The notes below the pieces were generated by a model. It ran no database searches. It saw only the letters and a list, made by a program, of their open reading frames with translations, and was not told where the DNA came from. DNA of 64,000 bases, from assembly GCF_012927205.1 (NCBI RefSeq), contig NZ_JABBGC010000001.1, positions 1,178,001 through 1,242,000 on the forward strand, read 5' to 3'. A program made the translations under genes and the position numbers. Position 1 is the stretch's first letter; every line of letters begins with the position of its first letter. This DNA comes from Chitinophaga fulva. GTDB taxonomy: Bacteria > Bacteroidota > Bacteroidia > Chitinophagales > Chitinophagaceae. Of this stretch, positions 1-8,673 are shown piece after piece.

Positions 1-126
1 GATTTTGTGCCGCAAAACTAATTGATTTCTTAGATTTTGTGGCGTTGAATGTTTGTTTTTGCGGTCTCAAAGTATTAAAATTCCCGATTTTTTTAGTGTT
101 TCTTTTACATATTTGATTGAAATAAA

Positions 127-134
127 TATCTTTG
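127..134 (+). promoter_or_regulatory. Putative -7 element for the first gene
   Basis: TATCTTTG matches the Bacteroidota -7 consensus TAnnTTTG and lies 19 bp before the start codon at 154. That predicts a start of transcription near 141 and a very short leader. No good -33 TTTG sits at the expected distance, so this is a moderate call. Confidence 0.4.
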
Positions 135-153
135 CAAAACTTAAGCCCCACTA

Positions 154-1290
154 ATGGAGAATGTTTTAATTGCTACCGTCCTGAGTTTTGTGGTAACCTA
201 TTTTTCTATTCCGATACTTATCCGAGTAGCGGAATTAAAACACTTGTACGACGAACCAGACGAGAGAAAAACACATAAACAACGCATACCAACGCTCGGA
301 GGAATTGGCTTTTTCTCTGGGTTTATCATTGCTGCGACGGTGTGTGTCCCTACATTACAGAATTCGCCGTTTCAATATATGATGGCGGCTTTCTTCATTA
401 TTTTCATGGTGGGCATGAAAGATGATATCGTAGGATTGTCTCCACTTAAGAAACTCATTGGTCAACTCGTTGCTTCTTTTGCCATTATTTATCTGGGCAA
501 TCTGCAGATTACCGGTATGTATGGCTTCCTGGGTATCACCACCCTCCCTTCCAATATCAGCCTGATGCTGACATATTTCTACTTTGTTGTTGTGATCAAC
601 GCTTTCAACCTGATTGACGGCGTGGACGGTCATGCCGGCAGCATTGGTTTGTTGGTGAGTGCGGTGCTGGGCGCTTATTTCCTGCATGTTGGTGAAATCA
701 CCTACGCTGTGCTGGGCTTTGCACTGGCTGGCGGATTGGCAAGCTTCCTGATTTATAATATTTCTCCTGCCCGTATATTCATGGGCGATACCGGTTCCCT
801 GTTGATTGGTTTGGTGAATGCTGTACTGGTACTTAAATTCATCGAAGTGGCAGGTAACCCGGCCAGCAAAATGCCTATTGGCGCCACACCGGCGGTAGCT
901 ATTGCTATCTTGATCGTGCCGCTTTTTGATACCCTGCGGGTGTTTTCCGTACGTATGCTCCAGGGCCGCTCTCCTTTTTCAGCGGACCGGAACCATATTC
1001 ACCACTATTTACTGGACCTGCGCCTGGACCACAGACAAACTACCCTGGTATCTGTGAGTGTAAATGCGGTCTTTATCGCGGGGGCTTATTTCCTTCAGGG
1101 GCTGGGCACTACCGTGTTAACGATCGTTGTAGTGGGGGCTGCTACTACCTTTACTGGTATGCTGTATCTGGCCCGTAAGAGAAAGCTGACGCTTAAAACA
1201 GCCACCACGATTGCACAGCCTGCCGCCCAGAATGCTGCTGCGCCTAAAGTGCTTCGGGTTACTACAGGAGGCGTATTACAGGATAAATAG
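154..1290 (+). CDS. WecA/TagO/MraY-family glycosyl-1-phosphate transferase
   Basis: Membrane enzyme of the polyprenyl-phosphate sugar-1-phosphate transferase family. Such enzymes load a sugar-1-phosphate, usually GlcNAc-1-P or a relative, onto undecaprenyl phosphate to start O-antigen, enterobacterial-common-antigen-like or wall-glycan synthesis. The 378-residue protein has many hydrophobic segments. Family motifs are visible: GMKDD at 87-91, NAFNLIDGVDG at 149-159, GDTGS at 211-215 and the HIHH motif at 281-284. HIHH is typical of WecA/TagO rather than MraY. The last 40 residues are Ala/Lys-rich, probably a cytoplasmic tail. A -7 promoter element lies just upstream and frr follows after 89 bp. 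The family is sure; the sugar used cannot be told from the sequence. Confidence 0.9.
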   Translation: MENVLIATVLSFVVTYFSIPILIRVAELKHLYDEPDERKTHKQRIPTLGGIGFFSGFIIAATVCVPTLQNSPFQYMMAAFFIIFMVGMKDDIVGLSPLKKLIGQLVASFAIIYLGNLQITGMYGFLGITTLPSNISLMLTYFYFVVVINAFNLIDGVDGHAGSIGLLVSAVLGAYFLHVGEITYAVLGFALAGGLASFLIYNISPARIFMGDTGSLLIGLVNAVLVLKFIEVAGNPASKMPIGATPAVAIAILIVPLFDTLRVFSVRMLQGRSPFSADRNHIHHYLLDLRLDHRQTTLVSVSVNAVFIAGAYFLQGLGTTVLTIVVVGAATTFTGMLYLARKRKLTLKTATTIAQPAAQNAAAPKVLRVTTGGVLQDK

Positions 1291-1379
1291 CCGGAAAACT
1301 GTTATATCCATTCTTGTATCCGTTACTTTGATGATTAAAAGAAAACCTGTAGGTTTGCAGGCACTTAACTATTTATGTT

Positions 1380-1943
1380 ATGCAAGATGATCTAACGCTT
1401 ATCCTGGATGATGCAGCGGACTCGATGAAAAGAGCAATCGGGCACCTGGAACAGGAACTCACTAAAGTAAGGGCCGGTAAAGCCAATCCTCAGATACTGG
1501 ACGGTATTACTGTGGATTACTATGGCGCTCCTACCCCGCTTGCCCAGGTAGCCAATGTCAGCATCGCTGACGCCCGTACCCTGACCATTCAGCCTTGGGA
1601 AAAAAATATGTTGCAGCCTATCGAAAGGGCCATTATTGCAGCTAATATCGGCATCAACCCGCAGAATGATGGTATCATCATCCGTTTGTTCCTGCCGCCG
1701 CTTACAGAGGAAAGAAGAAAGGAATTTGTGAAGAGAGTAAACTCTGAAGGAGAACAGGCTAAGGTTGCCATCCGCAACATTCGCCGCGACGCGATCGAAG
1801 GCATCAAAAAACTGCAAAAAGACGGATTGAGCGAAGATACCGCTAAAGATGCGGAAGCTGATATTCAGACTGTGACCGATAAACACATCGTGCTCATCGA
1901 TAAACATTGCGAAGCAAAAGAGAAAGAAATCATGGCCATCTAA
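1380..1943 (+). CDS. frr: Ribosome recycling factor
   Basis: RRF splits the post-termination ribosome together with EF-G. The 187-residue length is normal for the family. The N-terminal helix with the sequence LTKVRAGKANPQILDGI, the PWEKNMLQPIERAI segment and the C-terminal long helices are diagnostic. The gene often follows pyrH in other bacteria, but here the upstream neighbour is a glycosyltransferase gene. It starts at an ATG, ends before a strong bidirectional hairpin, and converges with the EamA transporter gene. Confidence 0.97.
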   Translation: MQDDLTLILDDAADSMKRAIGHLEQELTKVRAGKANPQILDGITVDYYGAPTPLAQVANVSIADARTLTIQPWEKNMLQPIERAIIAANIGINPQNDGIIIRLFLPPLTEERRKEFVKRVNSEGEQAKVAIRNIRRDAIEGIKKLQKDGLSEDTAKDAEADIQTVTDKHIVLIDKHCEAKEKEIMAI

Positions 1944-1967
1944 CCATCATTTCAGTAAAAATATAAC

Positions 1968-2014
1968 AGCAGCGGAGAGACTTACACATCGTGTGTTTCT
2001 CCGCTGCTCTTTTT
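1968..2014. terminator. Bidirectional terminator between frr and the EamA gene
   Basis: An 11-bp perfect stem, AGCAGCGGAGA at 1968-1978 paired with TCTCCGCTGCT at 1998-2008, is followed by CTTTTT on the plus strand. The complement carries a run of T on the other side. It lies exactly between two convergent genes. Confidence 0.85.
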
Positions 2015-2015
2015 A

Positions 2016-2894
2016 TCAGGAGGCTGTTTTGGCCCGGTTGACCAGATATACCCCCAACAGGATAATACCCATACACACCACCTGTATCCAGGTGATCGTT
2101 TCATGTGCCAGCAATCCCCAGCCTATAGCTACTACCGGTAACGCATAAGTGACCATGGACGCAAACATGGAACCGGCACGACGGATCAGCAGATAAAATA
2201 ACACAGCTGCCACCCCGGTACCCATTACTCCCAGCACAAGGCCGGCAGACAGAGAACGCCAGGGAGCGTGGTCTGTCGCAAACTGGGGGAAAAAGTCGCT
2301 GAACAGTAATACCGGAAAAGTAGCCAGCCCACAGAAAAACATGGCTATAGACCCCAGCTGCAGCGAACCAAATCCTTTCAGATAATGATGCACCAGGCTG
2401 ATATTGGTGCCATAACTGATCGTGGCGGCCACCACCAGCAGGCTGTAATACCAATGGCCGTTGGTGTTGATCCCCTTGGAACTGAAAAGCAACACCACAC
2501 CCAGTAAACCCACACATACTCCCAGTAGTTGTGCTTTTTTAATAGGGCTTTTGAAAATAATCAAACCAGCGAGCAATGCCATCAGCGGCGTCAATGAATT
2601 TAAAATACCCGCCAGTGAACTGTCTATCTCGGTTTCAGCCAGACAGAAAAGAAAAGCCGGAAGCCCGTTGCCCAGAATACCGGAAAGAATAATAACGGGC
2701 AACTTATTGACCGGCGTTTGCCGGATAGCTTTGGGCAGAAATGGCAATAACGCCAGCCCTGCTGCCACCAGTCGCAAACTGGCTACCTGCCAGGGTGTAA
2801 AAGATTCCAGTCCGATTTTCATTAAAATGAAAGAGCTGCCCCAGGTAAGTGACAACAGCAGAAAGACGCCCCAGTGGGCAAATTTATGGTTCAA
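2016..2894 (-). CDS. EamA (DMT superfamily) transporter
   Basis: A 292-residue inner-membrane protein with about ten hydrophobic segments arranged as two tandem EamA repeats. The first begins LLSLTWGSSFILMKIGLESF and the second starts about residue 150. The WGSSF motif with an early charged helix is typical of RhaT/YdcZ-like drug/metabolite exporters. The family exports amino acids, nucleosides or other small metabolites; the substrate cannot be told here. The gene is monocistronic, divergent from the PPK2 gene and convergent with frr. Confidence 0.9.
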   Translation of the reverse strand: MNHKFAHWGVFLLLSLTWGSSFILMKIGLESFTPWQVASLRLVAAGLALLPFLPKAIRQTPVNKLPVIILSGILGNGLPAFLFCLAETEIDSSLAGILNSLTPLMALLAGLIIFKSPIKKAQLLGVCVGLLGVVLLFSSKGINTNGHWYYSLLVVAATISYGTNISLVHHYLKGFGSLQLGSIAMFFCGLATFPVLLFSDFFPQFATDHAPWRSLSAGLVLGVMGTGVAAVLFYLLIRRAGSMFASMVTYALPVVAIGWGLLAHETITWIQVVCMGIILLGVYLVNRAKTAS

Positions 2895-3014
2895 GGTGGC
2901 ATTTTTTAAGAATACAAAATTGAGGATATAAGTCTATTGCACAAAATATAAATCGTTTGCGATGCAACACTTCTGAGTTGATTTTGTTAAATTCATTGGT
3001 AAGAATGTAAATCC

Positions 3015-3761
3015 ATGAGTAAAATCAAGTTGTCTGCCATTAGTACCACCGCTCCCAAAAAACTGGACAAAGAAAAAATCAAAGCCACCACACGGGAAAT
3101 TTTACAGGAACTGGACGAGTTGCAAAACCTGTTGTATGCCCAGCACAAACACTGTGTATTGATGGTGGTCCAGGGTATGGACGCCAGCGGTAAAGACGGG
3201 GTTATTAAAAATGTAACCGGCACCCTGAACCCGCAAGGTTGTACGGTGCATTCGTTTAAAGCGCCTACTCCCGAAGAAACGGACCACGATTTCCTCTGGC
3301 GTGTCCATAAACAGGCCCCCGGAAAAGGAATGATACAGGTGTTTAACCGTTCGCATTATGAAGATATTCTCATACAAAGGGTGCATAAATGGATTGACGA
3401 GAAAACCGCCCGTAAAAGGATGACGGCCATCAATGACTTCGAGCAGTTGCTGACCGTGCATAACAACACACACATCCTGAAATTCTATCTGCATGTGTCA
3501 CGGGAAGCGCAACAGCAACGCCTGACCGAACGCACGGAAGACCCAAGGAAGATGTGGAAGTATAATGAGAATGACCTGGAAGAAGCTAAATTGTGGGACC
3601 AGTACATGGACGCATATGAAGACGCTTTTAAATACTGTAATGATATTCCCTGGATCATCGTGCCGGCCGATCATAACTGGTACAAGGAGTATATAATCGC
3701 ACTAACGCTGAGGGATACACTGAAATCACTCAACATGAAATATCCCCGATTGAAGAAATAA
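3015..3761 (+). CDS. PPK2-family polyphosphate:nucleotide phosphotransferase
   Basis: A cytoplasmic kinase that moves phosphate between polyphosphate and nucleotides. The 248-residue protein shows the Walker A loop GMDASGKDG at 54-62, a Walker B-like FNRSHYED at 110-117 and a lid region rich in Arg around 165-185 (RLTERTEDPRKMWK). FNRSHYED resembles the class III PPK2 enzymes, which can phosphorylate both AMP and ADP, but the class call is inference. It stands alone, divergent from the EamA transporter, with mscL 78 bp downstream in the same direction. Confidence 0.92.
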   Translation: MSKIKLSAISTTAPKKLDKEKIKATTREILQELDELQNLLYAQHKHCVLMVVQGMDASGKDGVIKNVTGTLNPQGCTVHSFKAPTPEETDHDFLWRVHKQAPGKGMIQVFNRSHYEDILIQRVHKWIDEKTARKRMTAINDFEQLLTVHNNTHILKFYLHVSREAQQQRLTERTEDPRKMWKYNENDLEEAKLWDQYMDAYEDAFKYCNDIPWIIVPADHNWYKEYIIALTLRDTLKSLNMKYPRLKK

Positions 3762-3839
3762 TAGATTAATAATTAAGCAGTTCTGTGATTATACACTATT
3801 TTCGTCGTCATATTTTAACCAAATTAAAACCTTGCATTT

Positions 3840-4262
3840 ATGTCATTCATCAAAGAGTTTAAGGAATTTGCCATGAAAGGCAATGTAATGGATCTGGCCG
3901 TAGGTGTGATCATTGGTGGTGCCTTTGGAAAGATCGTTACATCACTGGTAGACAATATTATTATGCCTTTAATTGGCGTAGTAACCGGTGGTGCGGATTT
4001 TACGGACAAATTCACCTACCTGGACAGCAGCAAGGGGACTAATTTTCCATCACTGGCTGCGGCAAAAGCTGCTGGTGCTAACGTATTCGCCTATGGCGCA
4101 TTTATACAGAGTGTGATCGACTTCCTGATTATTGCGTTCTGTATTTTCCTGCTGGTGAAATTTATGAACAGACTGACCAACAAGCAACCAGCTGCTCCGG
4201 CAGAACCAACTGCCCAGGAAAAACTGCTCATGGAAATCCGTGATGAACTGAAAAAAAGATAA
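3840..4262 (+). CDS. mscL: Large-conductance mechanosensitive channel MscL
   Basis: MscL opens under membrane tension to release solutes during osmotic downshock and works as a homopentamer in the inner membrane. The 140-residue protein starts with the amphipathic S1 helix ([20 protein letters not shown]), followed by TM1 with the pore-lining GGAFGKIV segment and a periplasmic loop. TM2 ([18 protein letters not shown]) and a charged C-terminal helix complete it. All family landmarks are present in order and the length is normal. A strong terminator follows. Confidence 0.97.
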   Translation: MSFIKEFKEFAMKGNVMDLAVGVIIGGAFGKIVTSLVDNIIMPLIGVVTGGADFTDKFTYLDSSKGTNFPSLAAAKAAGANVFAYGAFIQSVIDFLIIAFCIFLLVKFMNRLTNKQPAAPAEPTAQEKLLMEIRDELKKR

Positions 4263-4280
4263 GCTCTCTTTATATTACCG

Positions 4281-4334
4281 CACAGCATTCAGTTGCTCTC
4301 CTGTATGGAGAACAGCAGCGTGCTGTGTTTTTTT
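4281..4334 (+). terminator. Terminator after mscL
   Basis: CACAGCA at 4281-4287 pairs with TGCTGTG at 4321-4327, with an inner CTCTCC/GGAGA hairpin, followed by seven T residues at 4328-4334. Confidence 0.8.
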
Positions 4335-4357
4335 GTTAATCTAAAAAAGTCTAATTG

Positions 4358-5302
4358 ATGAGAAAGTTTGCTTTGTCCATTGCCTGTTGTCTACTGAGTT
4401 TTGTAGCTGTCCAGGCACAAAATGACTGGATAAAGAGTCAACGGGATGAAACCGCAAAAAAAATTAAGAAAGATGATAAAGACACGACGGTTAAGATCTG
4501 GAAAAGAGGTGTTAATCTGAATGTGAATATCAACCAGGGCTCACTAAGCAACTGGGCTGCGGGTGGTGATAATTTCACTTTTTCGCTGGGATCTAACGTA
4601 TATGCATTTGCGTTCTATAAGAATGGTCGCCGTGCATGGGACAACGTTGCAGACCTGGCTTATGGTTTTATCAACACCACCAGTCTCGGTGCCCGTAAAG
4701 CCGATGACCGTATAGACCTTACGTCAAAATACGGATATGATATTGGCAGGCACTGGTATATAAGCATGCTCGGCAACCTCAGGACACAGTTTACCAGTGG
4801 TTATCTCTATCCTGCTGATACTACGCCACAATTATCTTCCCGGTTTTTTGCGCCGGCCTACGTGCTGTTGTCTCCAGGTTTTGATTATAAACCTGTACCT
4901 GAGTTTTCACTGTTCCTCTCTCCCGCCACCTCCCGCTTCGTGTTTGTGATGGATGATTACCTCGCAAGCCAGGGAGCATATGGTGTAGATACCGGAAAAC
5001 ATTTTAAGTATGAAATTGGTGCTTATTTGTCTGCCAACTACATGAAAACCATCGCTAAAAATATTACCTACAAAGGCCGGCTGGATTTGTTTTCCAATTA
5101 CCTCGATAATCCGCAGAATATTGTGGTGTTCTTTACTAATGCGCTGGAACTGAAGGTGAACAAATACATTGCCGCCACGCTCAATGTAGATATGATATAT
5201 GACGATAAGGTAAAAACATTTGAAAATAAGCAAACTGGTGTGCTGGGCCCCCGTTTGCAGGTCAAGCAGATACTGGGGATAGGGTTCGCTGCCAAGTTCT
5301 GA
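4358..5302 (+). CDS. DUF3078-type outer-membrane-associated protein
   Basis: A protein of about 314 residues with a signal peptide (MRKFALSIACCLLSF to VQAQ). A charged linker rich in Lys/Asp follows, then beta-strand-rich sequence with alternating aromatic residues ending in Phe. This is the pattern of the DUF3078 family found in Bacteroidota, which probably forms a small outer-membrane barrel. GVNLNVNINQGSLSNWAAGG near residue 50 is the recognisable family segment. The ATG at 4358 is preferred over an in-frame TTG one codon earlier. No function is known for the family. A repeat-bearing gap separates it from scpA. Confidence 0.75.
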   Translation: MRKFALSIACCLLSFVAVQAQNDWIKSQRDETAKKIKKDDKDTTVKIWKRGVNLNVNINQGSLSNWAAGGDNFTFSLGSNVYAFAFYKNGRRAWDNVADLAYGFINTTSLGARKADDRIDLTSKYGYDIGRHWYISMLGNLRTQFTSGYLYPADTTPQLSSRFFAPAYVLLSPGFDYKPVPEFSLFLSPATSRFVFVMDDYLASQGAYGVDTGKHFKYEIGAYLSANYMKTIAKNITYKGRLDLFSNYLDNPQNIVVFFTNALELKVNKYIAATLNVDMIYDDKVKTFENKQTGVLGPRLQVKQILGIGFAAKF

Positions 5303-5330
5303 TTAGCCGGAATTTCGTTACTTTTGATAA

Positions 5331-5390
5331 TACGCAAAGGCGCGAAGGCGCAAGGCAACAAAAGTCTTTGCTGCTTTGCGCCTTTGTGCA
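5331..5390. repeat. Inverted repeat built from CGCAAAG/GGCGC units
   Basis: The left arm starts ACGCAAAGGCGCGAAGG. The right arm, read on the other strand, starts GCACAAAGGCGCAAAGC. They form an imperfect hairpin of GCAAAGGCGC units between the DUF3078 gene and scpA. From memory, such CGCAAAG-type elements are scattered in Bacteroidota gaps. It could also act as a weak terminator. Confidence 0.55.
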
Positions 5391-5405
5391 TAAAACATCA
5401 TCAAC

Positions 5406-6197
5406 GTGAGTGAACAGGTTTCCTATAAAATAAAACTTCCGCAGTTTGAGGGTCCTTTTGACCTCCTGTTGTTCTTTATAGAACGCGATGAGCTGGATAT
5501 CTATAATATTCCGATCAATACGATCACGCAGGAGTTTCTCGACTATATTCACCATATAGAATCGCTGAATATCGAGCTGGCAAGCGAATTCATCCTCTTT
5601 GTGTCCACACTGATGCGCATCAAGGCGAAAATGCTGTTGCCCCGCAAAGAACTGGACGAACAGGGAAATGAAATCGACCCGAGGATGGAGTTGATAGACA
5701 AGATCCTGGAATATAAACGATATAAGCAGGCTGCTGCGGAACTGGCCGAAATGGAGGCCGAACGCATGCTGCATATCAAACGTGGCAATATTGCGAAGGA
5801 ATTGGCTGAAATCGGCGAGGTAACAAGTGAAGGGACTGAGATTCAGACCCTTACCCTCTTTAAGCTGGCCCAGACCTTTGAGAAAGTGATGCAGCGCATG
5901 AAAGCGCGTGACCATAAGCCTCAGCACGTGGTGTACAAATACGACTACACCATGGAAGGATCGAGGATGTATATGGAGGAGCTGGCCAGATCAGAGCGTA
6001 CTTTGTCATTTGAAAAGATATTTGATCACTGTAAAGACAGGGTACACGCCATTTTCCTTTTCCTGAGCATGCTGGAACTGGTACAGATGAAGCACCTGGG
6101 TATTATGGTGGGAGAAGGCCGAAACAACTTTATTATTGATTACATTGATCCGGAGAACAGGGAGGAAGAACCTGCCGGAACACTTATAGATGGTTAA
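5406..6197 (+). CDS. scpA: Segregation and condensation protein A (kleisin)
   Basis: ScpA is the kleisin that bridges the SMC heads and works with ScpB in chromosome folding and segregation. The 263-residue protein begins YKIKLPQFEGPFDLLLFFIE, the classic ScpA N-terminal helix, and continues INTITQEFLDYI. A winged-helix C-terminus follows around 200-250 (FLFLSMLELVQMKHLGIM). The start is GTG at 5406, fixed by alignment of the N-terminal motif. The next gene begins 3 bp after the stop, although it is an AraC regulator with no obvious link. smc and scpB are not in the window. Confidence 0.95.
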   Translation: MSEQVSYKIKLPQFEGPFDLLLFFIERDELDIYNIPINTITQEFLDYIHHIESLNIELASEFILFVSTLMRIKAKMLLPRKELDEQGNEIDPRMELIDKILEYKRYKQAAAELAEMEAERMLHIKRGNIAKELAEIGEVTSEGTEIQTLTLFKLAQTFEKVMQRMKARDHKPQHVVYKYDYTMEGSRMYMEELARSERTLSFEKIFDHCKDRVHAIFLFLSMLELVQMKHLGIMVGEGRNNFIIDYIDPENREEEPAGTLIDG

Positions 6198-6200
6198 CAG

Positions 6201-7106
6201 ATGGGTGAGAAACGTGACAATATCGGTATCATTTCTTTGCCTGCCTATGCGCAGGCCGATCCTAGTTTTGTGGTGTCCAGCATTTGCGAGCTGGGTGAGA
6301 ACTTCTTTGATCAGGCAGGTGTGCCGCACCGGCACGATTTCTACACTGTTTACTGGATCAAAAGAGGTTCGTTACTGCATACAATTGATACCGTTACGCA
6401 CGAAGTAAAAAAGAACACCCTCTTTTTCCTGGCGCCCGGTCAGGTCCATAAGCTCCAGATGAGTGAAAGGATCGATGGGTATATGATCGCCTTCCAGGAG
6501 GCTTTTATGTGCCTGAAAGACCAGTCCCAGGTGTCTGGTATTAATTCCGGCCTTTTCTTCAATGATCAGTTCAGTAGTATCATCACGCTGGACCCGGAGC
6601 AGTCCGCTGATATTGAGTCTATCGTTCGCCTGATGCTGAAGGAGCTGAATACCCGTGAGCCGGAGTACGAAACCGCCCTGCATGGCCTGCTGCGTTATTT
6701 TCTCGTGCTGGTGTCCCGTATTAAGGGCCAAAGTGTGGCCATTCCGGCGGAACAGCATGCTGTACATAACAGTTCCATCTTCCTGAAATTCAAAAACCTT
6801 ATCGAAGAAAAATACCGGGAACTGAAAACCGTCTCCGATTATGCAGGTCTGCTTCATATAAAACCTGTACTGCTCAATGAAATCAGTAAGCAGTTGTCTG
6901 GTATTACAGCAGGAGAGCATATCCGTAACAGAGTCATCCTTGAAGCTCAGCGTTATCTTTATAATACAGACCTTACAGCCAAAGAAATTGCCTACAAGTT
7001 AGGATTTGACGACCCCCACTATTTCAGCCGCTTTTTTAAGAAATACACCTCCCAGAGCCCTTCCGAGTTTAAGGAAGCCTCCCGCTCTGTGAGCCACCAG
7101 CCTTGA
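6201..7106 (+). CDS. AraC-family transcriptional regulator
   Basis: A DNA-binding regulator of 301 residues. The N-terminal half is cupin-like (HRHDFYTVYWIKRGSLLHTID, then FLAPGQVHKL). The C-terminal hundred residues hold two helix-turn-helix motifs ending LGFDDPHYFSRFFKKYTSQSPSEFK, the AraC signature. It starts 3 bp after scpA, and the pirin, YceI, nitroreductase, OsmC and second pirin genes follow on the same strand. It is therefore a natural candidate to control them. That link is inference from position only; the ligand is unknown. Confidence 0.92.
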   Translation: MGEKRDNIGIISLPAYAQADPSFVVSSICELGENFFDQAGVPHRHDFYTVYWIKRGSLLHTIDTVTHEVKKNTLFFLAPGQVHKLQMSERIDGYMIAFQEAFMCLKDQSQVSGINSGLFFNDQFSSIITLDPEQSADIESIVRLMLKELNTREPEYETALHGLLRYFLVLVSRIKGQSVAIPAEQHAVHNSSIFLKFKNLIEEKYRELKTVSDYAGLLHIKPVLLNEISKQLSGITAGEHIRNRVILEAQRYLYNTDLTAKEIAYKLGFDDPHYFSRFFKKYTSQSPSEFKEASRSVSHQP

Positions 7107-7209
7107 TTTACCCCGTTTAGGTAAAAAAGTCCATCAAGGAAGGCGTTTTATCCATTTCATATAGGTGTTGCAACATGTATTTTTGTGTTGTCTTTTAAAG
7201 GAGGCAATT

Positions 7210-8082
7210 ATGAAAAACATAAAACATGTAAGTCAGATTTTAATAGCACCTGCTCCCCACATGGTGGGCGACGGATTCAGGGTTCACAGCGTACTGCCTG
7301 GCGGTACCCGTTCCCAGAACAATCCGGTCAGCCCTTTTATCCTGATGGACTATGGCGCACCCAGCTACTTCCCGCCCACCAACAGACCGCGTGGCGTGGA
7401 CCAGCACCCGCACAAAGGGTTTGAAACTGTCACCGTGGTATACCAGGGCGAACTGGAACACCGCGATTCTACCGGCAGTCATGGTAAACTGGCCCCTGGC
7501 GATGTACAATGGATGACCGCTGCTGCCGGTATCGTGCACGAAGAAAAACACGAAACTGAATTCAGCAAAAGAGGCGGTAAAGTAGAGATGGCCCAGTTGT
7601 GGGTAAATCTCCCGAAGGCATATAAAAACAGCAAGCCTGGTTATCAGAACCTCACCAAAGCGGAGATACCTGTCGTGAAAGTGAGTGAAGAAGGATATGT
7701 AAGAGTGATTGCAGGAGAATATCATGATGTTAAAGGCGCGGCTAAAACCTTCTCACCGGTAAACGTACTGGATGTACAGCTTAAAAAAGGCGATAAAATA
7801 GAAGTGGCCTTCCCGGCGCATTACAATACCATAGCGGTAGTGATGCAGGGAGAAGCAGACATCAACGGTAGCGCTGCCAAAGGCGTGGAAACCGTGCTCT
7901 TTGAGCATGACGGCACTGATATCACCATTACTGCCGTTACAGACACCAGCATGTTGCTGTTGAGCGGTGAACCCATCAATGAACCGATTGTAGCGTATGG
8001 TCCTTTTGTGATGAATACACCAGAAGAAATCAATGAAGCGATCAATGACTACAACGCCGGTAAAATGGGCTTCCTGAATTAA
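7210..8082 (+). CDS. Pirin family protein
   Basis: A bicupin metal protein of 290 residues. The first cupin has the conserved PHKGFETVTVVYQGELEHRDS block with HxH and Glu ligands, followed by GDVQWMTAAAGIVHEE. The second half holds the pirin C-terminal domain. Members include quercetinase-like dioxygenases and redox-responsive regulators. The ATG at 7210 is chosen because AAGGAGG sits just before it; an in-frame GTG at 7165 lacks such a site. It is the first gene after the AraC regulator. Confidence 0.92.
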   Translation: MKNIKHVSQILIAPAPHMVGDGFRVHSVLPGGTRSQNNPVSPFILMDYGAPSYFPPTNRPRGVDQHPHKGFETVTVVYQGELEHRDSTGSHGKLAPGDVQWMTAAAGIVHEEKHETEFSKRGGKVEMAQLWVNLPKAYKNSKPGYQNLTKAEIPVVKVSEEGYVRVIAGEYHDVKGAAKTFSPVNVLDVQLKKGDKIEVAFPAHYNTIAVVMQGEADINGSAAKGVETVLFEHDGTDITITAVTDTSMLLLSGEPINEPIVAYGPFVMNTPEEINEAINDYNAGKMGFLN

Positions 8083-8135
8083 TCCTGAACAATAAACACA
8101 TCTATTTATAAAAACTAAAACAAAAACATATTTGT

Positions 8136-8663
8136 ATGACTACCTGGAAAATTGATCCCACTCATAGTGATGTACAGTTTAAAGTAAAACACCTGATGAT
8201 CACTACTGTGACCGGCCAGTTCGGTACATTCGACGCTACTATGCAAACAGAAGGTAACGATTTCAGCACTGCCAATATTTCTTTCAGTGCAGACATCAAC
8301 AGCGTTACCACACAGAACGCACAACGTGACCAGCACCTGCTGGCAGGCGATTTCTTTGATGCTGCACAGTATCCTAAACTGCAGTTTGTTTCCAAAGAAG
8401 TGAAAAAGATCGATGACGAAACATATAAACTGATCGGTGATCTGACCATCCGTGATAATACCCGTCCGGTAGAACTGAGCGTGGAATTCGGTGGAGAAGT
8501 AGTAGACCCGTGGGGACAAACAAAGGCAGGCTTTGAACTGAGCGGTAAAATCAACCGTAAGGATTTTGGTCTTACTTTCCACGCTACCACAGAAACAGGT
8601 GGTGTGTTGCTGAGTGATGAAGTGAAACTGCTGGCCAGCGTACAAATGATCAAACAATCATAA
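8136..8663 (+). CDS. YceI-like lipid-binding protein
   Basis: A 175-residue lipocalin-like barrel protein of the YceI family, which binds polyisoprenoids or other amphiphiles. It opens with WKIDPTHSDVQFKVKHLMIT, the standard YceI start, and carries a later LIGDLTIRDNTRPVELSVEF segment. No signal peptide is visible, so this form is probably cytoplasmic, unlike periplasmic E. coli YceI. It is 53 bp after the pirin gene and 10 bp before the nitroreductase gene, in line with one transcript. Confidence 0.92.
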   Translation: MTTWKIDPTHSDVQFKVKHLMITTVTGQFGTFDATMQTEGNDFSTANISFSADINSVTTQNAQRDQHLLAGDFFDAAQYPKLQFVSKEVKKIDDETYKLIGDLTIRDNTRPVELSVEFGGEVVDPWGQTKAGFELSGKINRKDFGLTFHATTETGGVLLSDEVKLLASVQMIKQS

Positions 8664-8673
8664 AAAAACGACG

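Noticed and set aside
1..49. Direct repeat GATTTTGTG at 1 and 33
   Set aside because: Only nine bases are identical and the flanks diverge, so it is not convincing.
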